Assembly (NCBI GenBank): GCA_958298945.1
Contig: OY282609.1
Coordinates: forward strand, 55,958,220-56,022,219
Length of the DNA stretch: 64,000 bases
Source: Atherix ibis
Taxonomy: Eukaryota > Arthropoda > Insecta > Diptera > Athericidae
Direction of reading: 5' to 3'
The translations under genes and the position numbers were made by a program. Shown here piece after piece: positions 1 to 15,439 of the stretch. Under the pieces are notes generated by a model. That model ran no database searches. It saw nothing but the letters and a program-made list of their open reading frames with translations, and had not been told where the DNA came from. Each line of letters opens with the position of its first letter. Positions within the stretch are counted from its first letter, which is position 1.

Positions 1-1101
1 CACTCGGCCAGGTATTTATTCACACGGCTATGCTAATTCGTGAATTGATCCAAAGCCAGGAGATGACTACTACTGTGAACAAATGGTAAACTGGTACCTT
101 GGAGCGCATTTGGCTTTTTTCTTCTTTTGCATTTTTTTTCCTCTTCAGTCTCTTTTGTAAATGAAGGTTGGTCGATGGCCGGTCGTTTGTCGTCGATTTT
201 TAGACTTCCATCCCCACAAGTAAGTGTTCAAAAATTCTGTTCAATAGTGTTTAGTCAAATTTCAAAAGTTATTCGAGTTTTTTTTTTTTGGTGGTTTACC
301 TCAACAATGATAATGCTCTCTGATCTTTCGAAATCATAATTATACAATAATTAGTAATGAATTCAATTAATAAATTTTAGTATATTTTTGTATCGTCCAT
401 AATTGAGAAAAATTCGGCAATTAAGTATTTTGCAACAATATCGGAAATAAATTCAATCCTGTATAACAAAATAAAATTTTTATTTTTCACTTAAAGGTAG
501 ACACGACACTATATCTCGAAGGTGGCCCCTATTTTTTTTTTTTAAATTGCAAGTTGAAAAAAGTAGTCAACAATTAACATGAAATTAATAAGAAAAATCT
601 TAATCACACGAAATTGGAAATGTATTATTTTTTAATATATATTATAAATAAATATTGAATATTAATAAGAATTATTTATTTTTATGAAAAGTCTCGTATT
701 TTTAAGGTGATATTTATCAGGTAGCGGGAATTTGGAATTTTTCTAAGTTGTAGGAATGAATTCGTGAACAGAAAATTTTCCTTGCAGAAAGAGTGTTTAT
801 CAATCTTCGGAAGAATAGAAGGAATTTAAGTAAAATTAATGTCTGAATTTTTTATGAGAAATGGAATTTGAAGTTTAGAAAATAGTAAATCTTATAAGTT
901 TCTTTTTTGCTCCTTCGGATATAGTAAATTTGAGAGGGTTGTTTATTTAAATTTTTTATAAAAAATAGAATTTTAAGTTAAATAAATTTGACTTGATATT
1001 ATCGGTTAATATATAATTTGGTTGCTCGGATATGAGTAATTTCTGCAGGAGGATGGTCCCAATTTTTACAAAATGTCCAATTCATTGGATTTTTTTAAAT
1101 A
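1..1101. other. non-coding, nothing recognised
   Basis: AT-rich sequence with short homopolymers. No open frame over 70 codons looks coding and no repeat family is recognised. Confidence 0.6.
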
Positions 1102-1103
1102 TA

Positions 1104-2351
1104 CCAGGTGTAAAAGCTTAAATCCGCTGTTTGGTCATAGATGGCGTTAGTGAGCGTATTAAGCTAACATGGGCACGCCATACTTTTTTTTTGTCAGTTT
1201 GACATCTGTCAACATTAATCAGTGCACATTGTCGGCAATTTCGTACAACAACATACATTTTTTCTTCGGTAATCATGTGTAGTTTTATGCCAGAAAAAGA
1301 GCATATGCGGGAAGCTCTGCTTTTCTGCTTCAATTTGAAGAAATCGGCTGCAGAATAGCGTCGAATGCTTATGGAGCCCTATGATGATAGTGCTTTATCG
1401 GAAACAACATGCCGAGATTGGTTTCGTCTGTTCAAAGACGGTAATTTTGACTTGTGGGACAAGAAGCGTGAAAATCGGCCTAGGAAGGTTGACGACCACC
1501 AATTACAGGCTCTTTTGGATGAAGACGATACCCAATCGTAAAAAATGCTCGCACAGCATTTGGGTGTTACTCAACCAGCCATTTTCATGCGCATGTGTGC
1601 CATGGAGAAGATTGAAAAGACCGGAAAATGGGTGCCGCATGAATTGAACGATAGGCAGATCGAGTGACGCCAAAACACATGCGAAATCTTGCTCGCCAAA
1701 CAAAAAAGAAAGTCTTTCCTGCATCGGATTATGACAGGCGATGAAAAGTGGATATATTTCGAGAAGCCAACCATCAACATCTTCCCCAAGACCAACTCGC
1801 TTCGGACGGAAGACGATGCTCTGCGTTTGGTTGGATCAGCAGGGTATCATCTACTATGAGATGTTGAAACCTTGTAAAAATGTCAAAGCCTACCGCTACC
1901 ACCAACAACTGATCAAATTGCACCATGCTCTGCGTGAAAAAAGGACGGATTATCAACAAAGACATGACAATCTGATTTTCATCCACGACAACGCACCATC
2001 GCACACGTCAAAAATGGTCCGAAACTACTTGGAGACACTCAACTGGGAGGTGCTACCCTACCTCGCTTATTCACTAGACCTGTCCCCTTCCGACTACCAA
2101 CGGTTTTTTTCGATGGGCCACGCGCTCGCTGAGCAGCACTTCGATTCTTACGAAGACGTCTGAAAATGGGTTGATGAGGGGTTTGCCTCGAAAGAGAAGG
2201 AATTTTTTTGGCGTGGTATTCACAAATTGCCCGAGAGATGGAAAAAATGTGTAGCTAGCGAGCGCAAGTACTATGAATATAATTGTTTTTGGTTTCTATG
2301 AAAAAAAAGTTTTTTGACTAAAAAACAGCGGATTTAAGCTAATACACCTGG
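1104..2351 (+). mobile_element. mariner copy A1 (mauritiana-like), TA target duplication
   Basis: The 1248-bp element is bounded by TA (1102-1103, 2352-2353). Terminal inverted repeats start CCAGGTGTAAAAGCTTAAAT and continue to CCGCTG; the right end is the complement, ending CACCTGG. The same termini recur at 18501, 30284, 37591 and 55450. It carries a decayed transposase on the + strand. Confidence 0.93.
1275..2279 (+). pseudogene. mariner transposase relic in A1
   Basis: The frame starts MCSFMPEKEHMREALLF, like Mos1-type (mauritiana) transposases, and is stopped by TAG about 27 codons in. Further stops and frameshifts follow. The first catalytic block TGDEKW is at about 1735-1752. The second, HDNAPSH, is at about 1985, and the third has SPSDYQ. 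The original stop codon region reads through (TAT for TAA). The C-terminal WRGIHKLPERW is kept. It is not functional. Confidence 0.9.
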
Positions 2352-2353
2352 TA

Positions 2354-5809
<3,456 letters not shown>

Positions 5810-5811
5810 TA

Positions 5812-7100
5812 TAGGGTGGTCCATCTAGCGGTTCCATTATGAACTACTATTTATTAGAAGTTCTAGAGTGTTAAATGTCAACACGAATTGACAGATTGTT
5901 AGGTGAATGACAGAATTTTACGAAATGGTAATCCGTTTCGTAAGGGAACTATGGAACTTACTTCCAAAGTGGTGAGTCTTCAAACCAAATTGTGAGAAAT
6001 TTAAAAAAAAATGAGCAAAGATCGAATGCCATCACGTCAACTTGTGGACAAATTTGTGGAGCGAGTTCGCGAAAATGGTTTGTTGGTTGACAAAGCAACT
6101 CGATCCCGCTCTAATACAGTGCGTATGACCGAGAATATTGCCGCCGTTGCTGAAAATGTCAGTGATCATCCATCAACATCAACTCGTCACCGTTCTCAGG
6201 AATTTAACATTACTCGCACTTCTCTGTTGAGAATTTTGCACAAAGACCTCAATATAAAAGCTTACAAGGTTCAATTAGTCCAACAGCTAAAGCCACATAA
6301 CCATCCGATGCGTTTTCGGTTTGTCCAATGGGCTCAAGATCAATTGGCCGAAGATGAGCATTTTTACCGAAAAATCATCTTTTCGGATGAAGCCCATTTA
6401 CACCTCGGTGGGTATGTTAACAAACCAAATTGTCGCATCTGGGGCTCAAAAAATCCATACGTCACCATGGAAAAGCCGATGCATCTACAACGAGTCACGG
6501 TTTGGTGCGGATTTTGGAGTGGAGGCATCATTGGCCCGTTTTTCTTCGAAAACGATGAAGGAGCCGCCGTTAAGGTCAATGGTGAGCGCTATCGTGGTAT
6601 GCTCAACGAATTTTTGTTTCCAAAAGTTGAAGAGAATGGCATGGACGACATTTGGTTTCAACAGGACGGGGTCACTTGCCACACAGCCACCGTAACAATC
6701 CAACTTTTGGGGACTGCTTTCGAAAACCGAATAATCAGCCGAAATTCTGATGTCAATTGGCTGCCTCGGAGCTGTGATTTGAGCATGTTGAATTATTTTC
6801 TGTGGAGAGCCGTTAAGAATAAATGTTACGCAAGCTATCCAGAGACAATTGAGGCCTTGAAACACGAAATCAAAGTTGCCATTGAAGAGATACAGGCCCG
6901 GACAATCGAAAATGTACTGAAAAATTGGGTCGAGCGAATGGGGAACTGTAACGCCAGCCATTGCAGTCATTTAAATGATGTTTTATTTCATTCTTAAATT
7001 TCAAGGTTCAATCTTTTTAATAAAACCGGAAATTTGAAAAAACATACACTAGTTTTTTTTATTTACTTTTTAAAATGGAACTTCTAAATGGTCCACCCTA
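5812..7100 (+). mobile_element. DD41D 'rosa'-like mariner R1, TA target duplication
   Basis: Terminal repeats TAGGGTGGTCCATCTAGCGG on the left and the complement ending TGGTCCACCCTA on the right (left stop of the match after about 15 bp, then imperfect) are flanked by TA (5810-5811, 7101-7102). It is 1289 bp long with a single long frame. This is the least decayed transposon in the window. Confidence 0.9.
6011..6997 (+). CDS. DD41D mariner transposase, open but with a mutated catalytic triad
   Basis: The frame is 328 codons with no internal stop. Transposases of this kind cut and paste the element between its terminal repeats. The first catalytic Asp is in IIFSDEAH and the second in WFQQDGVTCHT. 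The third should be Asp 42 residues further on, in a motif like CDLTPLDYFLW, but here it reads CDLSMLNYFLW, so Asn replaces Asp. There are exactly 41 residues between the second Asp and that Asn, the spacing that defines the DD41D (rosa) group. The N terminus begins inside the DNA-binding region: compared with the related frame at 52586, the first half of the first helix-turn-helix is absent. The start ATG at 6011 is simply the first in frame. The product is unlikely to be catalytic, but the frame is otherwise intact, so the element is fairly young or the loss is recent. Confidence 0.8.
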   Translation: MSKDRMPSRQLVDKFVERVRENGLLVDKATRSRSNTVRMTENIAAVAENVSDHPSTSTRHRSQEFNITRTSLLRILHKDLNIKAYKVQLVQQLKPHNHPMRFRFVQWAQDQLAEDEHFYRKIIFSDEAHLHLGGYVNKPNCRIWGSKNPYVTMEKPMHLQRVTVWCGFWSGGIIGPFFFENDEGAAVKVNGERYRGMLNEFLFPKVEENGMDDIWFQQDGVTCHTATVTIQLLGTAFENRIISRNSDVNWLPRSCDLSMLNYFLWRAVKNKCYASYPETIEALKHEIKVAIEEIQARTIENVLKNWVERMGNCNASHCSHLNDVLFHS

Positions 7101-7102
7101 TA

Positions 7103-8864
7103 TAAACCTGTAGTGGTTTTATCCTGCCATTGTTATTGTTGTAAAAATGTACAAGATAAAAAATAGGAAAATAGACAATAATTATTATAATAATATCCAG
7201 TCTGGGATTTAAAGAGGAGCTTGGTATAAGTTCGAGTCCGATTCGCACAGGATTAGGAAGCAAATTCTAGTAACGATCTTCTATTGAATTGTTGAATTTT
7301 GCTCAATGTTAATAGCGTTAATTTTAGACTTTAGCAAAATCCATTTTTTCTCTTCTTTTAATAAATTTTTTTTTTTAATTTATTTTTAATACTATTTATA
7401 TGGAAATATTAAATCAGATCCTATCGATGATCTTCAATTGAAACAAATTTTTTTTGTTGTGTCACAATTTGGTCCTAGTTTCATATTTCTTAATGTATCA
7501 CCTAATTTTACCGAGTACAATTCGAGAAAAATCATTATAATCAAAAAAAATAAAATAAAAAATAATTCCATGAAAAATACGTAGTAAAAAAGAGCTTTTT
7601 CTTTTGGTACTGATGCAACTATAAATATTGAAAATGGAAAAATTCAGTATTACAAAAAATGAATGAATGATTGAAGCTTGAAAAATTAAGAAATTAAAAA
7701 AAATTAAACAAAAAATAAAAAGATTCAAAACAAAAAAAAAACAAAAATACCTTAAACACTTAAAATTATTTAAAAAAATACCAAAAAAGCGATGTTAAAT
7801 GCTAAAAATTATAACTTTAAGCATAAGAAGACATAAAAAAGTATTTCTTAGTACTAAAAATACTGATCAACATTGAAACAAAAAAATTATATTATTGCTA
7901 TAAAAAAAAAATTATTCAAAAAAACCAACAAAAACAAATTATTTATAAAAAAAATATTTGACAAAAAAAAGAAATTAAAAAAAAAATATATACACGTATA
8001 CATAATATGCGAAGAAAGAAACAAAACAAGCAAGAAAGAAACAAAACAAAATCTGAGAAAAATTTTATGAAAATTGTGTATTGAAGCAATTGCGACTGCG
8101 ACACCAGGTCATCAGAATCAGCTGGTAGCAAATTTTTTGCCATCTGATTGAAATATCAAAAGCTCTCAACTTTTCACTTTTGGTGTTGCACTAAGCTATG
8201 CAAGTAGCATTTGCCTGAGCTAATCGAAAAATGCCATCGATCATCCATATGCACATTTGGTTTTTGTCTATGATAGCAAGTTCATTTTAGCGAAAGCTTT
8301 TACGATGTGAAAATTGCTTCTTCTGAAAACTGGGCTCCTGTTATATTTGATGTTTTCAAAATTTCATACAATTTTTGATAAAGTCAAACATTGACGCATA
8401 TGCAATTTCTTGACGTCGACTTCATTTTTTCGATACTCGTATTTTTGGATTGTTTTAGTGTTTTTGGATTTTTTTATTTATTTTCTTTCTGCTCTAGAGA
8501 AGGGGTATTTATTTTTTAATTAATTATTTGAGTTTTTTTTTGGAGTTTTGTCGTTTTGTGTGTTTTTTCTTTTTTTTTATAAACATGCTTATTTTTTTAT
8601 ACTCGATGTAAAATTTTTTTTTGATTTTTTAGCATTAAAAAATGCTGGTTTTGTTGGTTAAGTTTATTCTCTTTTTGTTTTTTAAGCTACGTACCCCTTG
8701 GGAAAAGGTGGCCCACGTACTTATTAGCATACAATTCTTTGTATTTTAATTTTTTTTAAATTTTCTTCTTTTACTCTTCAGTAATATTTTTTATTAGCTT
8801 CACTTTGAGATAGACCATCTTCCATAAGGAGTAAGCTTTTTTTTTAAAACTTTTTGGTAATATG
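7103..8864. other. non-coding, very A-rich around 7500-8070
   Basis: Long A-rich stretches give Lys/Asn-rich pseudo-frames. A GTTCGAGTCC word at 7232-7241 resembles a pol III B box, but no tRNA fold fits. 8080-8330 is of balanced composition and unassigned. Confidence 0.55.
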
Positions 8865-8947
8865 TAAAGGGTTTTCGAATAAGAGTGATATGATTTCTTT
8901 TAAAAAAAAAAACACACCAATTGTTAAGGAAATTCAAATGTTTTTTA

Positions 8948-10166
8948 TTGGGCTTATAACTTAAAAATGCGGAATTTTTGGCAAACTTTGAGTGTTTATT
9001 TTGAAAAATTGTTACAATATATTTTATTCAAAGTATTGTCCATCGGAAGCCACTACTTTTTCCCATCTTTCTGGCAACATATGGATTCCGCGCCAAAAAA
9101 ACTGCTCCGGTTTTGAGGCCAAGAATTAATCGAGCCAATTTTTGATGCATGGATCTAAACAAATGGTAGTCGGACGGGGCAAGGTCTGGGCTATAAGGCG
9201 GGTGAGGCAAAACTTCCCAGCCACTGTTTTCTAAATAATTTTTAACCGGTCTTGCAACATGAGGCCGACCGTTGTCATGATGGAAAATTATGGCTTCATG
9301 TCTGGTCGCATATTCCGGGCGTTTTTCGGCCAATGCTCGCTTTAAACGGATTAATTGTGTTTGGTAGAGGTCGCCTGTTATCGTCTGGCCCGATTTCAAT
9401 AGCTCATAATAGATCACACCCTTCTGATCCCACCAAATACAGAGCATTACCTTGGCGCCATGGATATTTGGCTGTGGCGTTGATTTGGCTGGTTGGCCGG
9501 GCTTCACATACGATTTTTTGCGCTTTGGGTTGTCGTAATGAATCCATTTTTCGTCGCCAGTAATGATTCGATTCAAAAACGACTTCAAGGAGCATTTCGG
9601 ACATGCAAAATCGCCTTTCAACGTCTCTCGGCTTCAATTCATACGGGACCCAATTTCCTTGCTTTTGGATGAATCCTGCTGCTTTCAAACGTTTTGAAAT
9701 GGCTGCTTGAGTGACTTCCAATGATTTTGCAATTTCTTCTTGAGTTCGACAACAGATGGAGGTAATGCCTCCATCTTCAAACTTTTTTGGCTGACCTGGT
9801 CGTTCTTTGTCTTCCGTGTCAAAATCACCACTTCTGAACCGCACAAACCATCTCTCGCACGTTGAAATCGATGGAACATATTCAGGATAAGCTTCGGTGA
9901 GCAATCGATGTGCTTCAGCTGCACTTTTTTTCAAATTGAAGAAGTAAATCAACACTTCCCGCAAATGGGACTTTTTTGGTACGAAATTCGACATTTTTAA
10001 AGCAAAAAAAAACTTTGTTGTTTACTCTATTTTGTTCAATGACTAATCGAGAATGAATGACAGATGTTTAACCTCCAAAATGACATATGAGTTCTTATTA
10101 ACACAAACCATGTGTAAAAGTTATGCCATCTGTTGTCAATCCCGCATTTTTAATTTATACAGCCAA
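8948..10166 (-). mobile_element. mariner copy B1 (cecropia-like), nested in D1
   Basis: Terminal repeats TTGGGCTTATAACTTAAAAA at the left and the complement of TTGGCTGTATAAATTAAAAA at the right are flanked by TA (8946-8947, 10167-10168). The element lies in the 3' untranslated part of D1. The related D2 copy reads TTTTTTATTTAATG through the same point (about 40652), which gives the empty site. Confidence 0.92.
9028..9994 (-). pseudogene. cecropia-like mariner transposase relic in B1
   Basis: It starts MSNFVPKKSHLREVLIYFFN at 9994 and is close to complete. One small deletion near 9585-9590 shifts the frame just before the first catalytic block (ITGDEKWIHYDNPK). After the shift HHDNGRPH and SPDLAPSDYH are both intact, so all three catalytic Asp residues (D, D, 34, D) remain. 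In-frame deletions remove a few residues near 9755 and about 13 residues near 9120. The C-terminal region is shortened. Confidence 0.88.
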
Positions 10167-10194
10167 TATTTAATGTGAAGTCCAATCGATACAA

Positions 10195-11275
10195 TTAAGT
10201 TCTGAATAAAACGTCATTCAAATGGCCTCCACGACTTTTTTTGCAGGAACGAATTCGATGAAACCAATTTTCGAGCACTTTTTCCACTAAATCAAGTCGT
10301 ATGTCATGAATAGCACGTTCACAATATTGACTTCTAAAGCTTGAAGAGAGTCTGGTTTATTGCTAAAGACCAATGACTTCAAATAATCCCACAAGAATTA
10401 GTCTAATGGTGTTAAATCACAACTTCTTGGAGGCCATTTAATGTCACAATTTCTTGAAATAATCGAATCTCCAAACTTTCCTCGCAAAAATTCGGTTGTT
10501 GCACGTGCTGTGTGGCACGTAGCCCCGTCTTGTTGGAACCAGATGTTGTCATGATCAACTTCTTCCAATTTCGGCCATAAAAAGTTGGTTATCATCGATC
10601 TATACCGCTCTCCATTGACAGTAATGGTGCTACCAGCTTCATTTCGAAAGAAGGACGGACCGATGATTCCACCAGACTAGAAACCACACCGAACTGTCAA
10701 TTTAGGTGAATGTAATGGGTGTTCATGAATAATTTGTGGATTTTCTTCGCAGCAGAATCGACAATTTTATTTATTTACCGCACCACTCAGATGAAAGTGA
10801 TCCTCATCGGAGAAGATGATTTTCTTAAAAAAATTGTTTCAAGTTGTTTCAAGACAAAATCAGCAAATTCACGACGTTTACGATGGTCCAATGGCTTCAG
10901 TTCTTGAGTGATAACAATTTTATACGGACGCAAGCCCAAATCCTTTCTCAAAATCCCCCAGCTTGTGGTTTGAGATAGTCCCGATTCTTGAGAACGTCTT
11001 GGAATTGACAAATTGCGGTTTTCAGCAACACTTGCCTGAACGGCAGCAATATTTTCATTACTTCGAGCGGTTCTTTGTCTTATTGGCACTTGAAAATTAT
11101 GTAAAGATAATGTACGGTCGGAATTTTTAACAATTCGACGAATAGCGAGCACAGTTGGACGATTATTACGACCATAAAATGGTAAAAGCGCATGAAAAGT
11201 CGCAATTGGAGAACGATTATTTTGATAATAAAATTGAATAATTTAAAAATGTTGTTCTTGCTTATATCTCTCCAT
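10195..11275 (-). pseudogene. DD41D transposase relic in D1
   Basis: Read from 11275 leftwards, it shows the helix-turn-helix part (LAIRRIVKN, ENIAAVQASVAE, SIPRRSQESG), a frameshifted first catalytic block, then FLWPKLEEV, WFQQDGATCHTA and CDLTPLD. A stop directly follows the third catalytic Asp. The C terminus HLNDVLF-R-T ends at 10195. Multiple frame breaks make it non-functional. Confidence 0.88.
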
Positions 11276-11392
11276 AATAAAATTGTAAACATAAGTGAAT
11301 AGAATGAAAAAAAAAAGACAGATCATGACATATGTTACAAATGGCCGAAACGTCAATTAGAAATCATATCACTCTTATTGGAAAACCCTATA

Positions 11393-13991
11393 TTTACTTA
11401 CTTCCTTTTATTGTATATTTTTTAATAATTAATTTTAAGGTTAAGTATTTTTCTGATTCTGGCTTTTTGTTTCGTTTCTCTGATGGATAATTTTTACTGT
11501 CATTTTCCTTTTTTTGTCATCCTCGAATTTTCTATATCACCTTTTTAATATCAGACTTTTTTTTTATATTTCCTAAATGACCTACATCTGAGGGTTTTTT
11601 AAGGGTTTTTCTCCATTACATTTTATCCTTTATTTAAAAATTTTTTTATAATTTTTGAACTTGTTTAAATATAAAAGATATTTAATTTAAAAAAAAAATA
11701 AAAAATGTATTAGCTTAATTTTATTTTTCAGAAAAATATAATTAAATAAAGTGAAAGTATTTCGAAAATAAATATTTCAAAATTCGAACTATTGTATATG
11801 TACACGGATACGGATACATATAGTTATATGTATAAATTCGTTTTGTTTTCCTTTTCCATTTCGTTTATCGTCATTTCATCTTCGTTGTCACAAATAAAAA
11901 TAAAATCTAACAAAAAACGCTTAATTTAACCAACAAAATATGCATGCACATACAAACATACATAAAAGCTTTATCAAAAACCCATTCACATTTCCTTTTC
12001 TTTTCTTCGCTAAAGCATTTTACTTAGTTTTTTTTTTTTTTTTTAATTAGAACAACTCTGGTGGTCGATTAATTACTTATTGACAAATTTATTTTCTGAG
12101 GTTAGTCTTTTCTGTTTTTTTTCCTGCATATTTACTCTTCCAAAAAAAAAAATATAAAAAATGATTTTTTTGCATAATTATTTATTTTTGTATGTGTACG
12201 ATTGATAATTTGATATTTTCCCATCTGATTGGAATTTGACGATTTTTTGGTTGGTGGTGTTATTTTGAAAATTGAAAATTCCACATTCCTGGTTTTTTTT
12301 TCTGTTTTCAATTAATTTTGTTCTTTTTTACCTTCACTCTTTCCATTTGGAATATTAATTTTTGTGTTAGCTTTTGGTGTTGGTAATGATAACCGTGACT
12401 GAGTCTCTCCACACATGCTCCACCGTCTCATCTTGCGTGGTGCAAACGCTTGATTCTCTGTCACATTAATTTCTTCATTTTTTTAATGACTGAATTTGCA
12501 TATATTTCTCCTTCTCTTAATTTGTTGGCTCTCTTTCTATACGATGTTAAAGACACTTTTTCGGAAATATTTTGACTTTAAGCAAAAATTCACAAATTAC
12601 ACGGATTATCATATCATGTCATAAGCGAATTTTTTTTTCTTAAATTATTTTTTTTCCATTTTGTATTTTTCTTAGCTTTTCGTAAAAATGCCACCCGTGT
12701 TTAGTTCACGACTGATATCTACTCACGTGTACAGCATTCATCACACATACCATTAAGATGAAAAAGTGCATATTTCTCATAAATTTGTATAAAAATTCTC
12801 TTTTGTGCTTTACTAATTTTTTCACATTCCATAAATTATGCGATTATTTTTTCTTCCTTCTTATTTTTTAATTATTATCAATTTTTTTTTCATATTCATT
12901 TAAATAAAAATTTAAATGATTTTCCCTTATTTTTTTTTTTTTTTTGGTTGAAATTCCTTACTTTATTGTCTTATTCTTATTTTTTTAAATCTTGAACATA
13001 TGATAATCTTTGTTCTCTCTCATTTATATACAATAATTAGGATTTGCCCCCCTTTTATTATTAATAACTCTATTATGGTCGCTCTCTTTTATAGTATGCA
13101 ATTATATTATATATGAAATTAATAAAATCTACCCCAAAGTCAAATGTGCAAAAATTTAAAAATATTTAAAAAAAAGAAAAAAAAAACTGAATTTTTAAAT
13201 TTTTCTTCGTTTTTTTAGTATTGGTGATAGTAAAAAAAAAAAAATGTCGCCATGGTGGTCCAAAAAAGCGATATAACGTTTTGTTTTTTCCTGTAAAATT
13301 GATGACTTTCTATGCTGGGCCATAACATTCTTGAGGTCGTCTGGATTTTTTTTCTGTTTTTCTTTCATTATTTTTTTTTTAAAATTTGCTTAAAAATTTA
13401 TAATTTATTTCTTTTTTTTCTATAAATAATTTTTTTCTGCCTATTTTTGTTAATGTTTGTTTTTGGTGGACTTTTACTCATATGAGTATTGAGGTTAATG
13501 GCATTCTTTTTGACAGTTACCATATTAGCTGTCATTTCTAATTTACTACCTTCATACTGTTTTTTCTTCTATCTTTTTAAGTCAATTATTTATGCGTTTT
13601 TCATTTAATTTCTTATATTCGATCTCTTAATTTTCTTTGGTAATAAATTGTTATACATTTGATAAATTATTAAAATGAGCAAGAAGAAAGTAAAAAAAAT
13701 AGTTTATACTAATTTTTAAAAAAGGAAATTAATATTCAAGAAATAACAGAAAAAAAAAACAAATACAAGAAGGGATATGCAAAATTGGCAGACTGATTCG
13801 AATTTCGTGATAAATAATAAAAATGATAGTAAAGAAAAAAAAATAATACTAAAAATTTAAAAAAAAAATTATACTAAAAAAGTTTTTTTGTTATTGTTAA
13901 AATTAAAATGATTATTTAGACTCTTAAAAATATGATGGTACAGTTGATGAAATTGAAAAATTCAAATTACCTTTTCCCACTCTATTGATTT
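11393..13991. other. non-coding, AT-rich
   Basis: Many T- and A-homopolymers and no frame of note. 12380-12480 (ATGCTCCACCGTCTCATCTT and neighbours) is a small GC-richer island of unknown meaning. Confidence 0.55.
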
Positions 13992-14059
13992 TACGAAGGT
14001 CATTCAACAAGTACTTAGCCTCACCGCCCGATGGAACTGCTGTCACAAAAGAAATTTAC

Positions 14060-14203
14060 CATCGTGCAGTACATTTTTTTTATTAGCCTACTGTCAGTCG
14101 ATTCCCTTCATTAGTTTTGTTTTGAGTGCCTTTACCATCGTGCAGTACATTTTTTTTATTAGTTTCAGTCGATTCCCTTCATTAGTTTTGTTTTGAGTGC
14201 CTT
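14060..14203. repeat. 73-bp tandem duplication inside mariner C1
   Basis: The segment from ACCATCGTGCAGTACATTTT to TTTTGAGTGCCTTT occurs twice head to tail. The first copy has a few extra bases (CCTACTG) that the second lacks. Confidence 0.85.
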
Positions 14204-14235
14204 TGAAATCGAGCGTGTCGGTCGGTTGCACAAAA

Positions 14236-15278
14236 ATGGAAAAAGAACAATATCGTTCGGTGATTAGATTCTTGTTTTTGTAAGGGAAAATGCGCAGCGA
14301 AATCAAAGAACGCTTGGATGCTGTGTATGGTGACTCTTCTCCTTCGATGGCGACCGTCAAGAATTGGTGTTTGTTCGTGGCCGCACGTCGGTTTTTGATG
14401 AGCCACGCCCAGGTGCCCCGAAAACGGCTGCTACGGAGGAAAACGTTAAAAAAGTCCACGATCTCGTGTTGGCAGACCGTCGATTGAAGGTTCACGAGAT
14501 AGCTGAGACTGTGGGCATCGCAGTAGGAACGGTGCATCATATTCTACACGAAGAACTGGGCATGAGAAAGCTGTAGGCGCGATGGGTGACGCATTTTCTC
14601 ACACCGGAAAACAAGCGCAACCGTGAGACCACATCGGCGACGTGTTTGGCGCTGTTTCAGCGCAATGCAGCGGAGTTCTTGCGTCGTTTCGTGACCGTCG
14701 ACGAAACATGGATTCACTGGTACACACCAGAGACCAAGGAACAGTCGAAACAGTGGACTTCACCCAGCGAACGTGCTCCGAAGAAGGCGGAGACTGTTCG
14801 ATCGGCCGGAAAGGTGATGGCCACCGTTTTCTGGGATTTACAAGGTGTGATCCACATCGATTACCTCGAGAAGGGTCAAACAATCACGGGGCGCTACTAT
14901 GCTGACTAATTGGGCCGATTTGACGTCAAATTGAGGAAAAAGCGGCCCCACTTTGCGAAGAAAAAAGTGCTGTTCTACCACGACAACGCGCCGGCTCACA
15001 CCTCCGCCGTCGCCATGGTCAAATTGGTCGAATTGCGCTACGAATTGGTGCCCCATCCACCGTACTCTCCAGATTTGACCCCCTGTGACTACTTTTTGTT
15101 TCGAAACCTGAAAAAATCACTCGCCGGGAATAGATTTGGGTCGAATGAGGAGGTCATCGTCGCCACGGAGGCCTATTTTGCTTCCCTCGAGAAAATGTAT
15201 TTTTTGGACGGGTTAAAAAAGTTAGAGCATCGCTAGGCCAAGTGTATCGAGCTTGAAGGAGATTATGTGGAAAAATAA
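14236..15278 (+). pseudogene. irritans-like mariner transposase relic in C1
   Basis: It starts MEKEQYRSVIRFLFL and then stops; the frame resumes at 14290. A small frameshift lies near 14365, TAG stops lie near 14574 and 15234, and a TAA stop near 14907. The HTH linker KKVHDLVLADRRLKVHEIAE, the first catalytic block TVDETWIHW, the second YHDNAPAH and the third SPDLTPCDYF are all readable, so the triad itself is unbroken. The end GDYVEK matches the irritans group that includes Himar1. Confidence 0.88.
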
Positions 15279-15439
15279 ATTGCCACCTTTCCAAAATTTT
15301 CGTTTTTCTTTTGTAGGCTAAGTACTTGTTGAATGACCTCGTAGATACTAAAAAGCATTACGTAATTTCTATTCACTAATATGCTTTTTTTAACTTATAT
15401 GCTTTTTTTTAAAAAAAAAATTAATGTGGCAGAGCAAAA

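Larger units (their letters stand above)
8867..11390 (-). mobile_element. DD41D mariner D1, interrupted by mariner B1
   Basis: The left end AAGGGTTTTCGAATAAGAGT and the right end complementary to it (ending TTGGAAAACCCT) are flanked by TA (8865-8866, 11391-11392). Without the 1.2-kb inserted mariner (8948-10166) the element is about 1.3 kb, the normal size. A second copy at 40576 has the same sequence with the insertion site uninterrupted. Confidence 0.9.
13994..15341 (+). mobile_element. mariner copy C1 (irritans-like)
   Basis: Terminal repeats CGAAGGTCATTCAACAAGTA on the left and the complement on the right (AGTACTTGTTGAATGACCTCG) are flanked by TA (13992-13993, 15342-15343). The 1348-bp length includes a tandem duplication of about 73 bp in the 5' untranslated part (14060-14203). 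Confidence 0.9.

Noticed and set aside
7200..7260. tRNA gene suggested by GTTCGAGTCC at 7232
   Set aside because: No acceptor stem, anticodon stem or A box could be paired by hand.
7873..8143. Lys/Asn-rich and Phe-rich short frames
   Set aside because: They come from A-rich and T-rich low-complexity DNA.
9252..9563. 103-codon plus-strand frame opposite mariner B1, and similar frames opposite other mariners
   Set aside because: These are shadows of the transposase reading frame on the other strand and recur in each copy for that reason.
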